DNA of 58,005 nt from Burkholderiaceae bacterium (GTDB taxonomy: Bacteria; Pseudomonadota; Gammaproteobacteria; Burkholderiales; Burkholderiaceae_F). Location of the stretch: contig JAGCMT010000111.1 in assembly GCA_017646335.1 (NCBI GenBank), forward strand, positions 1 to 58,005. Reading direction: 5' to 3'. The notes under the pieces were generated by a model, which did no database searches, had not been told where the DNA came from, and saw only the letters and a program-made list of their open reading frames with translations. How positions within the stretch are numbered: position 1 is the stretch's first letter; every line of letters starts with the position of its first letter. Of the stretch, positions 37,311-46,740 are shown piece by piece. Made by a program: the position numbers and the translations under genes.

Positions 37311-37486
37311 GAAGCAGAGAATAATTTTGAGCAATTTGTAAGATGTTGTTTTGTAAGGACAATTCTCATTGTTGATTGAGAGCGTTTATATCTCTTAAAG
37401 ACGGGCTCGGGGTGCGAAAAAGGCTACTCAGATTTTAGAAATGGAAGAATTTTGAAGAAATGGGCCTTGAAGATACAAGATGTATG

Positions 37487-37514
37487 TTGTTTTTGATTGA
37501 TAGTTGCATATATA
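37487..37514 (+). promoter_or_regulatory. Candidate promoter in the gap
   Basis: TTGTTT and TATATA are 16 bp apart. Transcription would start near 37521 and meet the hairpin at 37562 after about 65 nt. Confidence 0.5.
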
Positions 37515-37520
37515 GTAGTT

Positions 37521-37584
37521 TTTATTTTGTCGACATATTCTCGTAATAAGTCTGAATTAAGAAAGGCCGTTTGGGGCCTTTTTT
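37521..37584 (+). ncRNA. Candidate small RNA or attenuated leader
   Basis: This is the interval between the candidate promoter and the terminator at 37562-37584. The ~64-nt transcript would carry TTTGTCGAC near its 5' end. It could instead be the attenuated leader of the ABC transporter 170 bp downstream. No known RNA family is recognised. Confidence 0.35.
37562..37584 (+). terminator. Terminator hairpin upstream of the ABC transporter
   Basis: AAAGGCC / GGCCTTT stem with a GTTTGG loop and six T. Confidence 0.75.
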
Positions 37585-37756
37585 GGTCTTTTCACAATGA
37601 CTTGAATCAATACACTGTCGCTCCAATGTCTTTGTCCGACTCAAAACGATGGCGATCGTTTGTGGAGGTTGTCAGTGACACCGGGTCGTGATGATGAGGC
37701 ATTGGCATGGCACGAAGGGCCATGTGGAAAAGAATTCAAAAACAGTGAGAGATCAA

Positions 37757-38494
37757 ATGAAAAAACAAATTTTGGCTGCCTTGTTGGGTGCCTCGCTCTG
37801 TGTGAGCGCTACGGCTGCAACGTTGAACGTCGGTACGGAAGCTACGTTTGCTCCGTTTGAGTTCATGGATGAAGAAAAGCGCGAAATCACGGGTTTTGAC
37901 ATCGATATGATCAAGGCAATCGCAAAGGCTGCCGGTCATGAAGTCAAGATTCAAAACATGGGTTTTGATGGTTTGATTCCGTCCTTGCAAACGAATGTGA
38001 TCGATGCCGTGGCTGCTGCCATGACGATCACGCCGCAACGTCAACGCGCTGTTAAGTTCACGGAACCGTACTATCAATCCGGTTTGGTGGTGCTTATCAA
38101 TAAGAAGGATGAAGGCACGATCAAGGAAGTTGCTAACTTGGAAGGTAAGCGCATTTGTGCACAAATCGGTACGACCGGTGCCATGATGGCCAATCGTATT
38201 AAGAACGCCAATGTGACGCTTTTCAATAGCGTGACGGAAGCTTTCATGGATTTGAAGTCCGGCGGTTGCCAAGCCGTTTTGAACGATAAGCCCGTCGTGG
38301 AATTCTATTTGGCTCGTCGCAACGATGACACCGTGAAGATTTTGCCGCAAGTGTTGGAAGCTGAATACTACGGTTTCGCTGTCAGCAAGCGTAATCAAAA
38401 GTTGGCTGCCGAACTCAATAAGGGTTTGGAAACGATCAAGGCCAACGGCGAATACGACAAGATCTACCAAAAGTGGTTTGGTAACACGAAGTAA
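37757..38494 (+). CDS. Polar amino acid ABC transporter, periplasmic binding protein
   Basis: 245-residue family 3 solute-binding protein. A signal peptide ends near ATAA (about residue 21). The mature part has the diagnostic FAPFEFMDEEKREITGFDID and AAAMTITPQRQRAVKFTEPY. Likely ligands are glutamine, another polar amino acid or a basic amino acid; the pocket cannot be assigned by eye. I start at ATG 37757, where a normal signal peptide begins. Followed by permease and ATPase genes. Confidence 0.9.
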   Translation: MKKQILAALLGASLCVSATAATLNVGTEATFAPFEFMDEEKREITGFDIDMIKAIAKAAGHEVKIQNMGFDGLIPSLQTNVIDAVAAAMTITPQRQRAVKFTEPYYQSGLVVLINKKDEGTIKEVANLEGKRICAQIGTTGAMMANRIKNANVTLFNSVTEAFMDLKSGGCQAVLNDKPVVEFYLARRNDDTVKILPQVLEAEYYGFAVSKRNQKLAAELNKGLETIKANGEYDKIYQKWFGNTK

Positions 38495-38510
38495 TGGCTC
38501 TCACTGAGGG

Positions 38511-38552
38511 AGGGGAAAGGATTAGGGACGCCGACGCTTTTCCCCTTCTTTT
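38511..38552 (+). terminator. Partial terminator between binding protein and permease
   Basis: AGGGGAAA / TTTTCCCCT stem with a long loop, then TTCTTTTT. Such a leaky stop would yield more binding protein than membrane subunits. Confidence 0.55.
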
Positions 38553-38613
38553 TAAATGGGTCAATCTGATCGAATTTCGCAAAAAAATACTCTTTCCGGG
38601 GACGAGAACTTAA

Positions 38614-39276
38614 ATGTTTGACTTTCAATTAATCATCGATTCCTTCCCGTTGCTTTTGCAAGGGGCTGGGGTCACGCTCCAAATCACCGCCTTGAGCGTG
38701 GGTCTTGGTTTGTTGTTGGGCCTTTTTGTCGGCATTGCCGAAATCTCTCAATTGGCCATCATCCGTATTCCTGCCAAGATCTATGTGGACTTTTTGCGCG
38801 GTACGCCGCTCTTGGTGCAAATTTTCATGATCTACTTCGCGTTGCCGCTCATCATCGGTACGCGTATCGATCCGTTTGTGGCCGCTATTGCTGCTTGTAG
38901 TATCAACTCTAGCGCCTATATCGCAGAAATCTTCCGCGGCGGCATCCAATCGATCGATAAGGGTCAAATGGAAGCCGGCCGTTCTTTGGGTTTGAATTGG
39001 ACCCAAACGATGCGCTTCATCATCATTCCGCAAGCATTCAAGCGCATTATCCCGCCGCTTGGTAACGAATTTATCGCCATGTTGAAGGACTCCTCTTTGG
39101 TGTCCGTCATCGGTTTCGAAGAATTGACGCGTCAAGGCCAGGTGGTCATTGCAAGTACTTACGGTGCAATGGAAATCTGGACGGCAGTCGCCATGCTTTA
39201 TTTGTGCATGACGCTCCCGATTACGCGTTTTGTGGCAATCCTTGAAAAGAAGTTTAAGAAAAATGATCGTAATTAA
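38614..39276 (+). CDS. Polar amino acid ABC transporter, permease
   Basis: 220-residue HisM/GlnP-type inner-membrane permease with about five membrane segments. The domain start [37 protein letters not shown], and the EAA loop [20 protein letters not shown] (about 121-140) that docks on the ATPase are clear. Only one permease gene is present, so it probably forms a homodimer. The ATPase gene overlaps its last 14 bases. Confidence 0.92.
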   Translation: MFDFQLIIDSFPLLLQGAGVTLQITALSVGLGLLLGLFVGIAEISQLAIIRIPAKIYVDFLRGTPLLVQIFMIYFALPLIIGTRIDPFVAAIAACSINSSAYIAEIFRGGIQSIDKGQMEAGRSLGLNWTQTMRFIIIPQAFKRIIPPLGNEFIAMLKDSSLVSVIGFEELTRQGQVVIASTYGAMEIWTAVAMLYLCMTLPITRFVAILEKKFKKNDRN

Positions 39277-39982
39277 AGACTTAAAGAAGGCCTATGGCGA
39301 TCACGTGGTGTTGCCGTGCGTCAATATGGAAATCAAGGCCAAGGAAGTGGTGGTGATCATCGGTCCGTCCGGTTCCGGTAAGAGTACGCTTTTGCGTTCG
39401 ATCACGCACTTGGAGCAACCGACCGACGGTCATATTTTGATCGACGGCGAAGAGATTGACGATAAGAAGAACATTGACCGCATTCGTGCTGAAGTCGGTA
39501 TGGTTTTCCAACACTTCAATCTTTTCGAAAACATGACGGTTTTGCAAAACCTCACGTTGGCTCCGATTCAAGTTCGTGGCATGAAAAAGGAAGATGCTGA
39601 AGACATCGCCTACACCCTTTTGGAAAAGGTTGGTTTGCGTAGCAAGGCAGAACAATATCCGTCCCAACTTTCCGGAGGTCAAAAGCAACGTGTGGCTATT
39701 GCTCGCGCTTTGGCCATGCGCCCGAAAGCATTGCTCTTTGACGAGCCGACCTCTGCCCTTGACCCCGAAATGGTTAAGGAAGTGTTGGACGTGATGAAGC
39801 AATTGGCCGGCGAAGGTATGACGATGGTCGTGGTGACTCACGAAATGGGCTTTGCTCGTGAAGTGGGCGACCGCGTGATCTTCATGGACGGCGGTAACGT
39901 TGTGGAAGAAGGTACGCCGGATCAGATTTTCGGCAACCCGCAACACGCACGTACGAAGGCATTCCTTTCGAAGGTTCTCTAA
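39263..39982 (+). CDS. Polar amino acid ABC transporter, ATP-binding protein
   Basis: 239-residue GlnQ/HisP-type ATPase. Walker A GPSGSGKS at 34-41, Q-loop in MVFQHFNLF, signature LSGGQKQRV near 135, Walker [15 protein letters not shown] and the switch His in [13 protein letters not shown]. It starts at ATG 39263 inside the permease gene, so translation is coupled. Closes the transporter operon. Confidence 0.94.
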   Translation: MIVIKDLKKAYGDHVVLPCVNMEIKAKEVVVIIGPSGSGKSTLLRSITHLEQPTDGHILIDGEEIDDKKNIDRIRAEVGMVFQHFNLFENMTVLQNLTLAPIQVRGMKKEDAEDIAYTLLEKVGLRSKAEQYPSQLSGGQKQRVAIARALAMRPKALLFDEPTSALDPEMVKEVLDVMKQLAGEGMTMVVVTHEMGFAREVGDRVIFMDGGNVVEEGTPDQIFGNPQHARTKAFLSKVL

Positions 39983-40005
39983 TCGAGGCGATTCGAAGAA
40001 TGATG

Positions 40006-40039
40006 GGGGAGTTTTCCATAAGGGAAGCTCCCTTTTTTT
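40006..40039 (+). terminator. Terminator of the amino acid ABC transporter operon
   Basis: 11-bp stem GGGAGTTTTCC / GGGAAGCTCCC (two T-G pairs) with an ATAA loop and seven T. Confidence 0.85.
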
Positions 40040-40083
40040 CATTGGTACAATGAAAATGCAACGGCAATCAACGGGAAAACAAC

Positions 40084-41220
40084 GTGAATTTTTTGTCCAT
40101 TTTTTCATTGTTTTTGATGGTCTACCTAAGCATCAGTTTGCTGTGGCGGATGCCCATTGCTCGTTCGAAAAAGATTCTCCTGTTCGTGTTCTTTTTGCTC
40201 ATTAGTCAAAAGTTCACTTTCTATCAGCTCTTTGGTACCGGCGCCTTTAATCCGTCGCTACCGGCTCTCGCCATGATGGTGGGCGAGGCTCTTTACAACA
40301 TTTTTTTGTTGCTCATTTGTTTTTTGGTATTCAAAGACGTGCTTTGGTGTGTCGGCAAAGGAGCGGAAAAGTTGGGGCTGAAAGTGGCATGGCCAATGAG
40401 TTCGATGCAATTCAAAATTTGTTTGATTGCAGCCTCCGTCATTCTCGCCCCCTGGGGTGTTTACTCGGCATTAAAAGTGCCTGACGTTAAGACAATCGAG
40501 GTTCGTCTTCAAAATTTGGATCCCGCTTTTGACGGCTATCGCATCGTGCAATTGACGGATCTGCACATCGGGCAGTTGCTTAAGCGCCCTTGGTTGGAAT
40601 CGGTTGTTGATAAAACCAATGCATTGGATGCCGATTTGGTTTTGATTACCGGCGATATGGTTGAAGGAGGCGTTCAAAAGCTCGCCAATGAAGTTGAGCC
40701 GTATGCCCGTTTATCAGCAAAAGATGGGGTGATGGCCGTCAGTGGCAATCATGAGCATTATCACGGCGGTGGCGGTTGGGTTCGCCATTTCAATTCGATC
40801 GGTATTGCCATGTTGGAAAATGAGCATCGCGTCATTCGTAAAGGCGAGGCTAGCTTGGTGATTGCAGGTACGGTTGATCGGGCAGCAAAACGATTCGGTG
40901 AGCCCGGACCGAATGCGAATGAGGCTCTGGCTCAAGCCCCGAATGGGCCGGTGATTTTGTTGGCTCATCAACCCAAGGGTATTGATGAGCTTGATGGAAT
41001 CGATTTGCAACTTTCCGGTCACACCCATGGCGGTTTGATCGCATGGGTTCAACCTCTTGTAGCTTTCTTTAATGGCGGTTATGTTGAGGGCTTGTACCGA
41101 GTCAACGATCGTGCGCAACTTTATGTTAGTCCCGGAACCGGTCTTTGGACGAGTATGGCTTGCCGAGTCGGTGTTCCCAGTGAAATCACGCAAATTGTTT
41201 TACGAGCCTCTAATCCCTGA
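40084..41220 (+). CDS. Membrane-anchored metallophosphoesterase (YkuE-like)
   Basis: 378 residues. About 125 N-terminal residues hold three or four membrane segments; a calcineurin-like phosphoesterase domain follows. The metal-site series is complete: QLTDLHIG, LITGDMVEGG, VSGNHEHYHGGGG, LLAHQPKG and LSGHTHGGLI. Relatives include YkuE-like enzymes and UDP-diacylglucosamine or phospholipid phosphoesterases; the substrate is unknown. The start is GTG 40084 by frame. An ATG 11 codons later is an alternative, since no strong ribosome site is seen. Confidence 0.85.
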   Translation: MNFLSIFSLFLMVYLSISLLWRMPIARSKKILLFVFFLLISQKFTFYQLFGTGAFNPSLPALAMMVGEALYNIFLLLICFLVFKDVLWCVGKGAEKLGLKVAWPMSSMQFKICLIAASVILAPWGVYSALKVPDVKTIEVRLQNLDPAFDGYRIVQLTDLHIGQLLKRPWLESVVDKTNALDADLVLITGDMVEGGVQKLANEVEPYARLSAKDGVMAVSGNHEHYHGGGGWVRHFNSIGIAMLENEHRVIRKGEASLVIAGTVDRAAKRFGEPGPNANEALAQAPNGPVILLAHQPKGIDELDGIDLQLSGHTHGGLIAWVQPLVAFFNGGYVEGLYRVNDRAQLYVSPGTGLWTSMACRVGVPSEITQIVLRASNP

Positions 41221-41229
41221 TCGGTTTTA

Positions 41230-42156
41230 CTAGGAAACGCTCATGACCAACAACCCCGCCGTCGTCAAAACGGTGATGACGTAAAGGTAAAAGCGCTGTG
41301 TTGAGCGTTGATTCATGACCTTTTGAAGCGTTAGCGGATCCTTTTTGAGCCAATAACGTGCGGTGAAATACGTCCAAGCAACGACAGTCACGTGTCCGAC
41401 GATTGAGCCTTGTAAAAACACTGCAAAAACAACACACCCGAAAACGATCCAATGGGACCATTTCTTCAGAGTAGATCGGGTTTGTTCTACGCTTTGGGTG
41501 TAACGTTCATGAATGCACGGTCGAGTTTCTTCGACCGTTTGCGTTTCTTCTGCGGGCAGGGTCATAACCGCTTGAATCATGAGTGACAATCCGGTCGTAT
41601 TACACAGGCTGCCGGAGACAATGCTGGCGATCGCAGCGACGGTGACGTAGCCGAGTGCAATCTCCATCCCTGCAATTGTCCAGACAGCCGCCACAATCCA
41701 TTTGTTAAAAAGAAGATTGGCTGCCAAGTAGGCGGTTGCCGCGGCTTTCGGTTTTTTAATTCGTCCAAGCCCGAGAAAGAGTACCTGTGTCTCGATGGCA
41801 TCACGAGGCATCAAGGCGCCATAAACGGTGGTGTAAGCAATCTGCACAAAAGTGTTCGAAGTGCTGTTTAAGCGATTTCGAATCGTGCTGAGATGAATGC
41901 TGACTTGTAGCCAACAGACAACAAATGTCATTGCACATAGCAATAAAAGATAAACGCCACTGCAATAAAGCGTTGAGTGGATCATTTGGACCCAGGTGGC
42001 TTCTTGAGACAGGGGCATCAATTCATACAGCACCCAGGCAATGAAATCCGGCCATGCCCAAAAGATCGCTAACCACAAAAGGCCGGCGATGACCAATTTT
42101 TGACTGATATCGGGAATCGGAGGCGTTTGACCGCCTCCACAACAATCACAAGCCAT
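41230..42156 (-). CDS. Unrecognised polytopic membrane protein with Cys-rich N terminus
   Basis: I do not recognise the family. The 308-residue protein begins MACDCCGGGQTPP, a three-Cys cluster that could bind a metal, then has about seven hydrophobic segments (about 20-45, 60-88, 100-118, 150-170, 172-195, 245-268, 285-306). A hydrophilic, Glu/Thr-rich loop at about 205-240 probably faces the cytoplasm. It could be a permease, perhaps for metals, judged only from topology and the Cys tail. It converges on the phosphoesterase gene with 9 bp between stops and is divergent to the SSF symporter. Confidence 0.7.
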   Translation of the reverse strand: MACDCCGGGQTPPIPDISQKLVIAGLLWLAIFWAWPDFIAWVLYELMPLSQEATWVQMIHSTLYCSGVYLLLLCAMTFVVCWLQVSIHLSTIRNRLNSTSNTFVQIAYTTVYGALMPRDAIETQVLFLGLGRIKKPKAAATAYLAANLLFNKWIVAAVWTIAGMEIALGYVTVAAIASIVSGSLCNTTGLSLMIQAVMTLPAEETQTVEETRPCIHERYTQSVEQTRSTLKKWSHWIVFGCVVFAVFLQGSIVGHVTVVAWTYFTARYWLKKDPLTLQKVMNQRSTQRFYLYVITVLTTAGLLVMSVS

Positions 42157-42286
42157 AGATGTATTTCCATAGAATCAAGCTAAACAGTAGTGCTTCATTG
42201 CAAATTCGTCAATTTTTAGTCGTCAAAGAGTAAGATTCTCGATAGTGATTTTTGCGATATCGGGTGACGATGTCGAAGTTGGAATT

Positions 42287-43666
42287 ATGATTTTTGTCGG
42301 TTTGTTGATCAGTGTTCTCTTGATTGTGGTGGCGGCTTTGTATTCCGGTACTCACAAACAAAAAGGGGACATGGGATCAGTTTTATTGGGTGGTGTGATC
42401 CTGGGGACCATCATCGGCGGGTCGTGTACGATCGGGACGGCTCAGTTAGCCTTCTTGTATGGAGCTTGCGCTTGGTGGTTCTGTATGGGATGCGCCATCG
42501 CCGTGGTGATTTTAGCCCTCTTTTTTGCGATTCCGTTCCGAAGAGGCGAAGGTCGCACCATTATGGGGCTCATCTCTCAAGAGTACGGTGAGCGCGCCGG
42601 CATGATGGCCTCGGTTATGAGTGCATCGGGCACCTTCATTAGTATTCTTTGTCAATTGATTGCGGCAACGTCCGTTATTGCCGTCATTTTCCCAGAAGTG
42701 TCGATGTCTTGGTCCCTTTTGGGGGCTGCTCTCTTCATGATCATTTATGTGGTCTTCGGGGGGACTCGTGGCGCCGGTCTTGTTGGGATGGTTAAGCTAG
42801 CGCTGGTTTACTCTTCAATGATCCTTTGTGGCGTGTTGGTTCTGAAGATGACCGGAGGCTTTGACGGCTTTGTGGCGATGGTAAATGCGCTAGAAACGCC
42901 CAATGGTGAGGACTACCTCAATGTATTCGGTCGAGGTGTCAGCCGTGAGATCGGTTCTTGTATGGCTATGATTATCGGCATCACGACGACGCAGATCTAT
43001 GCTCAGGCTATTTGCGCCGCCAAGTCTGACCGTGTCGCACGTTGGGGGACGATTGGCAGTGCGCTTTTGATTCCGATCATCGGTGCGTTGGGAATTTTGG
43101 TGGGGCTATATATGCGAGCTCACTATCCCGATATCGTTCCGAAAACGGCACTGACGCAATTCGTGCTTTTACAGATGCCGGAACTTTTGAGCGGTGTGAT
43201 TTTAGGGACGCTTTTTGTGACAGTGGTCGGCAGTGGCGCCGGTCTTGCATTGGGGATCTCTACCATTATCAATAACGACATCGTGCAAGTCCTTGGACGA
43301 AAGTGGGTTCATGCAGAGACGCGTTCCCGACGAATTCGTATTTTGATCGTCGCGGTTTTGTTGACGGCAGCATTCACTTGCATGTTGCTTGAGACCGATG
43401 TGATTTTGAATTTTGCATTCTTGTCGATGGGGTTACGTGGTACGGTGGTCTTTGCGCCGCTTTGTTGTGCATTGTGGCTCAAGAACCGAATTGATTCCCG
43501 TTGGGCGATTCTGGCCATTGTGCTGGGGCCGGTGACGGAATTTATTTTGCCCGTCTTTGTGGTGATGCCTTTTAATCCGCTCTTTGCCGGGGTGGGGGTG
43601 ACGTTTATCGTGATGGGGATTGGTTTGCTTCGAGGCAGGCGTTCCCCATTGTCACGATCGATGTAA
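42287..43666 (+). CDS. Sodium:solute symporter family protein
   Basis: About 459 residues with 12-13 membrane segments, of the SSF (SLC5-like) family. Recognisable: GGVILGTIIGGSCTIGTAQ in the unwound first core helix, YVVFGGTRGAGLVGMVKL, and GSGAGLALGISTIINNDI in the family's conserved late helix. The substrate cannot be assigned; SSF members move sugars, amino acids, pantothenate or organic acids with sodium. I chose ATG 42287 (TTGGA upstream). A GTG at 42245 in frame would add 14 residues without a ribosome site. Confidence 0.85.
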   Translation: MIFVGLLISVLLIVVAALYSGTHKQKGDMGSVLLGGVILGTIIGGSCTIGTAQLAFLYGACAWWFCMGCAIAVVILALFFAIPFRRGEGRTIMGLISQEYGERAGMMASVMSASGTFISILCQLIAATSVIAVIFPEVSMSWSLLGAALFMIIYVVFGGTRGAGLVGMVKLALVYSSMILCGVLVLKMTGGFDGFVAMVNALETPNGEDYLNVFGRGVSREIGSCMAMIIGITTTQIYAQAICAAKSDRVARWGTIGSALLIPIIGALGILVGLYMRAHYPDIVPKTALTQFVLLQMPELLSGVILGTLFVTVVGSGAGLALGISTIINNDIVQVLGRKWVHAETRSRRIRILIVAVLLTAAFTCMLLETDVILNFAFLSMGLRGTVVFAPLCCALWLKNRIDSRWAILAIVLGPVTEFILPVFVVMPFNPLFAGVGVTFIVMGIGLLRGRRSPLSRSM

Positions 43667-43669
43667 TGC

Positions 43670-43704
43670 AAAAAGCCGAGTTCTTGTGTGAACTCGGCTT
43701 TTTT
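43670..43704. terminator. Bidirectional terminator, SSF gene / mnmA
   Basis: 14-bp stem AAAAAGCCGAGTTC / GAACTCGGCTTTTT between convergent genes. Confidence 0.9.
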
Positions 43705-43713
43705 CGGTTTGGT

Positions 43714-44805
43714 TTAGGGCTGATCGATTTTGTCGATAAAGCCACCGCCAAGGCAAACTTCGCCGTCGTAAATGACAGCACTTTGGCCGGGGGTCACTGC
43801 CCATTGGGGGACGTCAAACTCGAGCGTGAATGCGTCGCCATCGGATTGGGCGACACGACAAGCGCCGTCGACTTGACGATAACGCGTCTTCACCGTCAAC
43901 TCCGAACCGGCAACAGGGGCCTCGCCGGAAACCCAGCTCGGCATTACGGCCGTCAATTGGTGGCTGAGCAACCACGGATGATCGTGCCCTTGGGCAATCC
44001 ATAACGTATTGGTTGCCATATCTTTTTTGGCGACAAACCAAGGTTCGCCGTTGCCGTCCTTACTGCCACCGACACCAATACCCTTGCGTTGACCCAAAGT
44101 GTAGAAAGCCAAACCGATGTGTTCGCCGACCAACTTGCCTTCCGTGGTACGCATGGGACCCGGTTTCGTGGGTAAATAACGATTTAAGAATTCGCGGAAG
44201 GGGCGTTCACCGATAAAGCAGATACCCGTGGAGTCTTTCTTCTTGGCGTTGGGAAGGCCGATTTCTTCGGCAATTTGGCGAACTTGCGTTTTACGCAATT
44301 CGCCAACAGGGAAGATGGCTTTGGAAATTTGTTCTTGTGTCAAACGGTGCAAGAAGTAGCTTTGGTCCTTCGTTTCGTCCAAACCGCGAAGCAATTGCGT
44401 ACGACCGTCTTCTGCCTTGCGCACTCGAGCATAGTGACCCGTAGCAATCAACTCGGCGCCCATATTCATGGCGTGATCAAGGAAAGCCTTGAATTTGATT
44501 TCCGCATTGCAGAGCACATCGGGGTTCGGTGTGCGACCGGCCGAATATTCGCGCAAAAAGTCTGCAAACACACGGTCTTTGTATTCCTTGGCGAAATTGA
44601 CGGCTTCGATATCGATTCCGACCGTATCGGCTACGGCCACCGCGTCAATAAAATCTTGACGGCTGGAGCAATATTCGCTGTCATCGTCATCTTCCCAATT
44701 CTTCATAAAAAGACCGATGACATCGTAGCCTTGTTGTTTGAGGAGATAAGCCGACACGGCGGAGTCAACACCACCCGAGAGGCCGACCACAACTCGTTTT
44801 GCCAT
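43714..44805 (-). CDS. mnmA: tRNA 2-thiouridylase MnmA
   Basis: 363-residue enzyme that adds sulfur to the wobble U34 of tRNA for Lys, Glu and Gln. PP-loop SGGVDS at 10-15, a catalytic Cys in [11 protein letters not shown] near 100, a second Cys in [10 protein letters not shown] near 196, and the C-terminal beta domains. On the minus strand a TATAAT (44876-44871) lies about 66 bp upstream. AGGAA precedes the ATG. Confidence 0.96.
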   Translation of the reverse strand: MAKRVVVGLSGGVDSAVSAYLLKQQGYDVIGLFMKNWEDDDDSEYCSSRQDFIDAVAVADTVGIDIEAVNFAKEYKDRVFADFLREYSAGRTPNPDVLCNAEIKFKAFLDHAMNMGAELIATGHYARVRKAEDGRTQLLRGLDETKDQSYFLHRLTQEQISKAIFPVGELRKTQVRQIAEEIGLPNAKKKDSTGICFIGERPFREFLNRYLPTKPGPMRTTEGKLVGEHIGLAFYTLGQRKGIGVGGSKDGNGEPWFVAKKDMATNTLWIAQGHDHPWLLSHQLTAVMPSWVSGEAPVAGSELTVKTRYRQVDGACRVAQSDGDAFTLEFDVPQWAVTPGQSAVIYDGEVCLGGGFIDKIDQP

Positions 44806-44924
44806 AATTTGCGATTCCTATGCAGTGAAAGTCGTAGATAGATGACTTTCAACAATAATTCAATGCCCCAATTATACGGGTGAACGGCATTGCATTCGGT
44901 AAAATGATTTGCGAATGATTGTTG

Positions 44925-44945
44925 AGGGCGTTCGAGCCCTTTTTT
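44925..44945 (+). terminator. Small terminator-like hairpin in front of the nitronate monooxygenase gene
   Basis: AGGGC-GTTCGA-GCCCT followed by TTTTT, 23 nt before the plus-strand gene. No plus-strand gene ends upstream of it. Confidence 0.45.
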
Positions 44946-44967
44946 CACCGAATAGATTTAGAGAGAT

Positions 44968-46044
44968 ATGTCTTTACAAAAACAGATTCGAGATCGTGCG
45001 CAACAGCTCACGTCCTTATTGTCGATTCAGTATCCGATTATTGCCTCTCCAATGATGGGTGTGACCACGCCTGCGATGGTGGCCGCTGTGAGTAACGCCG
45101 GCGGTTTGGGTTCTTTACCTTGTGGCGTGATGACGGGCGATGCCATTACGAAGGCAATCGCCGAAGTGCGAGCATTGACCGACAAGCCTTTTGCCGTCAA
45201 TCTTCGTGTTCCGCCTCGTGAAATGCCGACGGCAGAATCCACGCAAATGATTTTTGATGCGTTGGAGCCTTTGCGTGAGGAGTTGGGCGCCAAGCATGAA
45301 GTGGCAACAATTCCGACATTTGAAGAACAATTTGAAGCCGTTTTAGCTTCCGATGTGCCGGTCGTGAGCTTTAGTTTTGGCGGTCCTCGTGAGGTGTTTG
45401 CCGAGGCGCTTGAAGCGAAAGGTACGATCATGATGGGCAATGTCAATTCCACCCGTGAAGCCAAGGTGATGAAGGTGGCCGGTTGCCAAGTCATCATTGC
45501 TCAAGGTTGGGAAGCCGGTGGTCCGCGTCAATATTTTGAAAATCCGCATGAAGCTAGCCAAGTGGGCTTGATGGCATTGTTGCCGCCTGCGGTACGCGTG
45601 GCTCAAAATGTGCCGGTGGTTGCCGCCGGTGCCATCATGAGCGGTCAAGCGATGATTGCCTCGATGATGTTGGGTGCAAGCGGCGTTCAAATTGGTTCCC
45701 TCTTGCTTCGCAGTCATGAATCCGCTTTGTGGGAAGCCGCCAAGGCTCAAATCGCTTGGGCTGATGATGCGACGACTCGAGTGATTGATCGCGGAACGGG
45801 TCGCATGACGCGTGTGTTGGAGACCGGTTTGTCGCAAGCGTTGGCCGACGCGGAGTTGCCGACGGCGACCTATCCGGGTCAATTGGCTGCACTTTCTTCG
45901 ATTTATGAGGCGGCAAGCGCACAAAATCGAATCGATTTATTAGAAATTCCGTTGGGTCAAGGCGCTCAAGGCGCCAAGGCTCTTTCGACCGCTGCCATCA
46001 TGGCCGATTTGGTCGAGCAGTACGAACAACTTTTGGGAGAATAA
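44968..46044 (+). CDS. Nitronate monooxygenase / 2-nitropropane dioxygenase family
   Basis: 358-residue FMN-dependent TIM barrel. Motifs: YPIIASPMMGVTTPAMVAAV near the start, NAGGLGSLPCG, FSFGGPREVF, AQGWEAGGPRQYF (in this family GxEAGGH is common; here the last His is Pro-Arg), VVAAGAIMSGQ and LGASGVQIGS. It should oxidise nitronates or a related toxic anion, or act as an enoyl-reductase-like relative; the exact substrate is unclear. GAGAGAT precedes the ATG. The pncA start follows three bases after the stop region, so the two are co-transcribed. Confidence 0.8.
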   Translation: MSLQKQIRDRAQQLTSLLSIQYPIIASPMMGVTTPAMVAAVSNAGGLGSLPCGVMTGDAITKAIAEVRALTDKPFAVNLRVPPREMPTAESTQMIFDALEPLREELGAKHEVATIPTFEEQFEAVLASDVPVVSFSFGGPREVFAEALEAKGTIMMGNVNSTREAKVMKVAGCQVIIAQGWEAGGPRQYFENPHEASQVGLMALLPPAVRVAQNVPVVAAGAIMSGQAMIASMMLGASGVQIGSLLLRSHESALWEAAKAQIAWADDATTRVIDRGTGRMTRVLETGLSQALADAELPTATYPGQLAALSSIYEAASAQNRIDLLEIPLGQGAQGAKALSTAAIMADLVEQYEQLLGE

Positions 46045-46046
46045 AA

Positions 46047-46691
46047 ATGCCCGTGAAGGTATTTACGGCTTTGGTGGTCGTCGACGTTCAAAACGACTTT
46101 ATGGAAGATGGTGCTTTGGGCGTGCCCAAGGCGAGCGAAATCATTGAGCCGATCAATCGTATGGCTCAAACGTTTGAGCGCGTCATCGTGACGCAAGATT
46201 GGCACTGTGCCGATCATGTGTCTTTTGCCGCAAACCATGAAGGCAAAAAGCCCGGCGACAAGATCGAATTGCCTTACGGCGAGCAAATTCTTTGGCCGAC
46301 GCACTGCGTGGAAGGTACGAGCGGTGCGGATTTGGCAAAGGGTCTTCGTTTGCCCATGTCTCGTGTGATTGCCATTTTGAAGGGCAACGACAAGAATGTC
46401 GACAGTTATTCCGGCTTTATCGAAGCGGACCGCAAGACGCATACGGGTTTCCATGCTTATTGTGAAGATCGCTTTATCAACCGCCTTTATATCTGCGGTT
46501 TGGCAACGGACTTCTGTGTGATGTGGACGGCGTTGGATGCCATTCATTTGGGTTATGAAGTTTTTTTGGTGACGGACGCTACGCGTGGCATCGACATGAA
46601 CGGTAGCCTTGAAGTCGCCATGGACCACATGAAGATGGCCGGTGTCAAGATGATCACGGCCGAAGAAGTGATCAATCGCGAAATCAAATAA
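46047..46691 (+). CDS. pncA: Nicotinamidase
   Basis: 214-residue isochorismatase-fold amidase converting nicotinamide to nicotinate for NAD salvage. The catalytic set is visible: Asp13 in VVDVQNDF, Lys112 in ILKGNDKNVDSYSGF and Cys157 in GLATDFCVMW. The metal site DWHCADHVSFA is present, as is LWPTHCVEGTSGA. It is coupled to the preceding nitronate monooxygenase gene. With pncC (28079) the window carries both deamidation routes of NAD recycling. Confidence 0.92.
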   Translation: MPVKVFTALVVVDVQNDFMEDGALGVPKASEIIEPINRMAQTFERVIVTQDWHCADHVSFAANHEGKKPGDKIELPYGEQILWPTHCVEGTSGADLAKGLRLPMSRVIAILKGNDKNVDSYSGFIEADRKTHTGFHAYCEDRFINRLYICGLATDFCVMWTALDAIHLGYEVFLVTDATRGIDMNGSLEVAMDHMKMAGVKMITAEEVINREIK

Positions 46692-46740
46692 ACACCATAG
46701 ATTTCATCAATTTTTTATCAACGAAAAATAAAAAATTTGT

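Larger units (their letters stand above)
37167..37756. other. 590-bp gap rich in repeats and terminators
   Basis: No credible protein gene. The stretch holds an inverted repeat (37181-37199 with 37293-37310), a third copy of its core TTTGTCGAC at 37526-37534, a strong hairpin at 37262-37290, a promoter at 37487-37514 and a terminator at 37562-37584. Composition is more AT-rich than the flanking genes. Confidence 0.6.

Noticed and set aside
37170-37379. A 69-codon frame after dacB
   Set aside because: It runs through a strong terminator hairpin and the inverted repeat, and it has no ribosome site.
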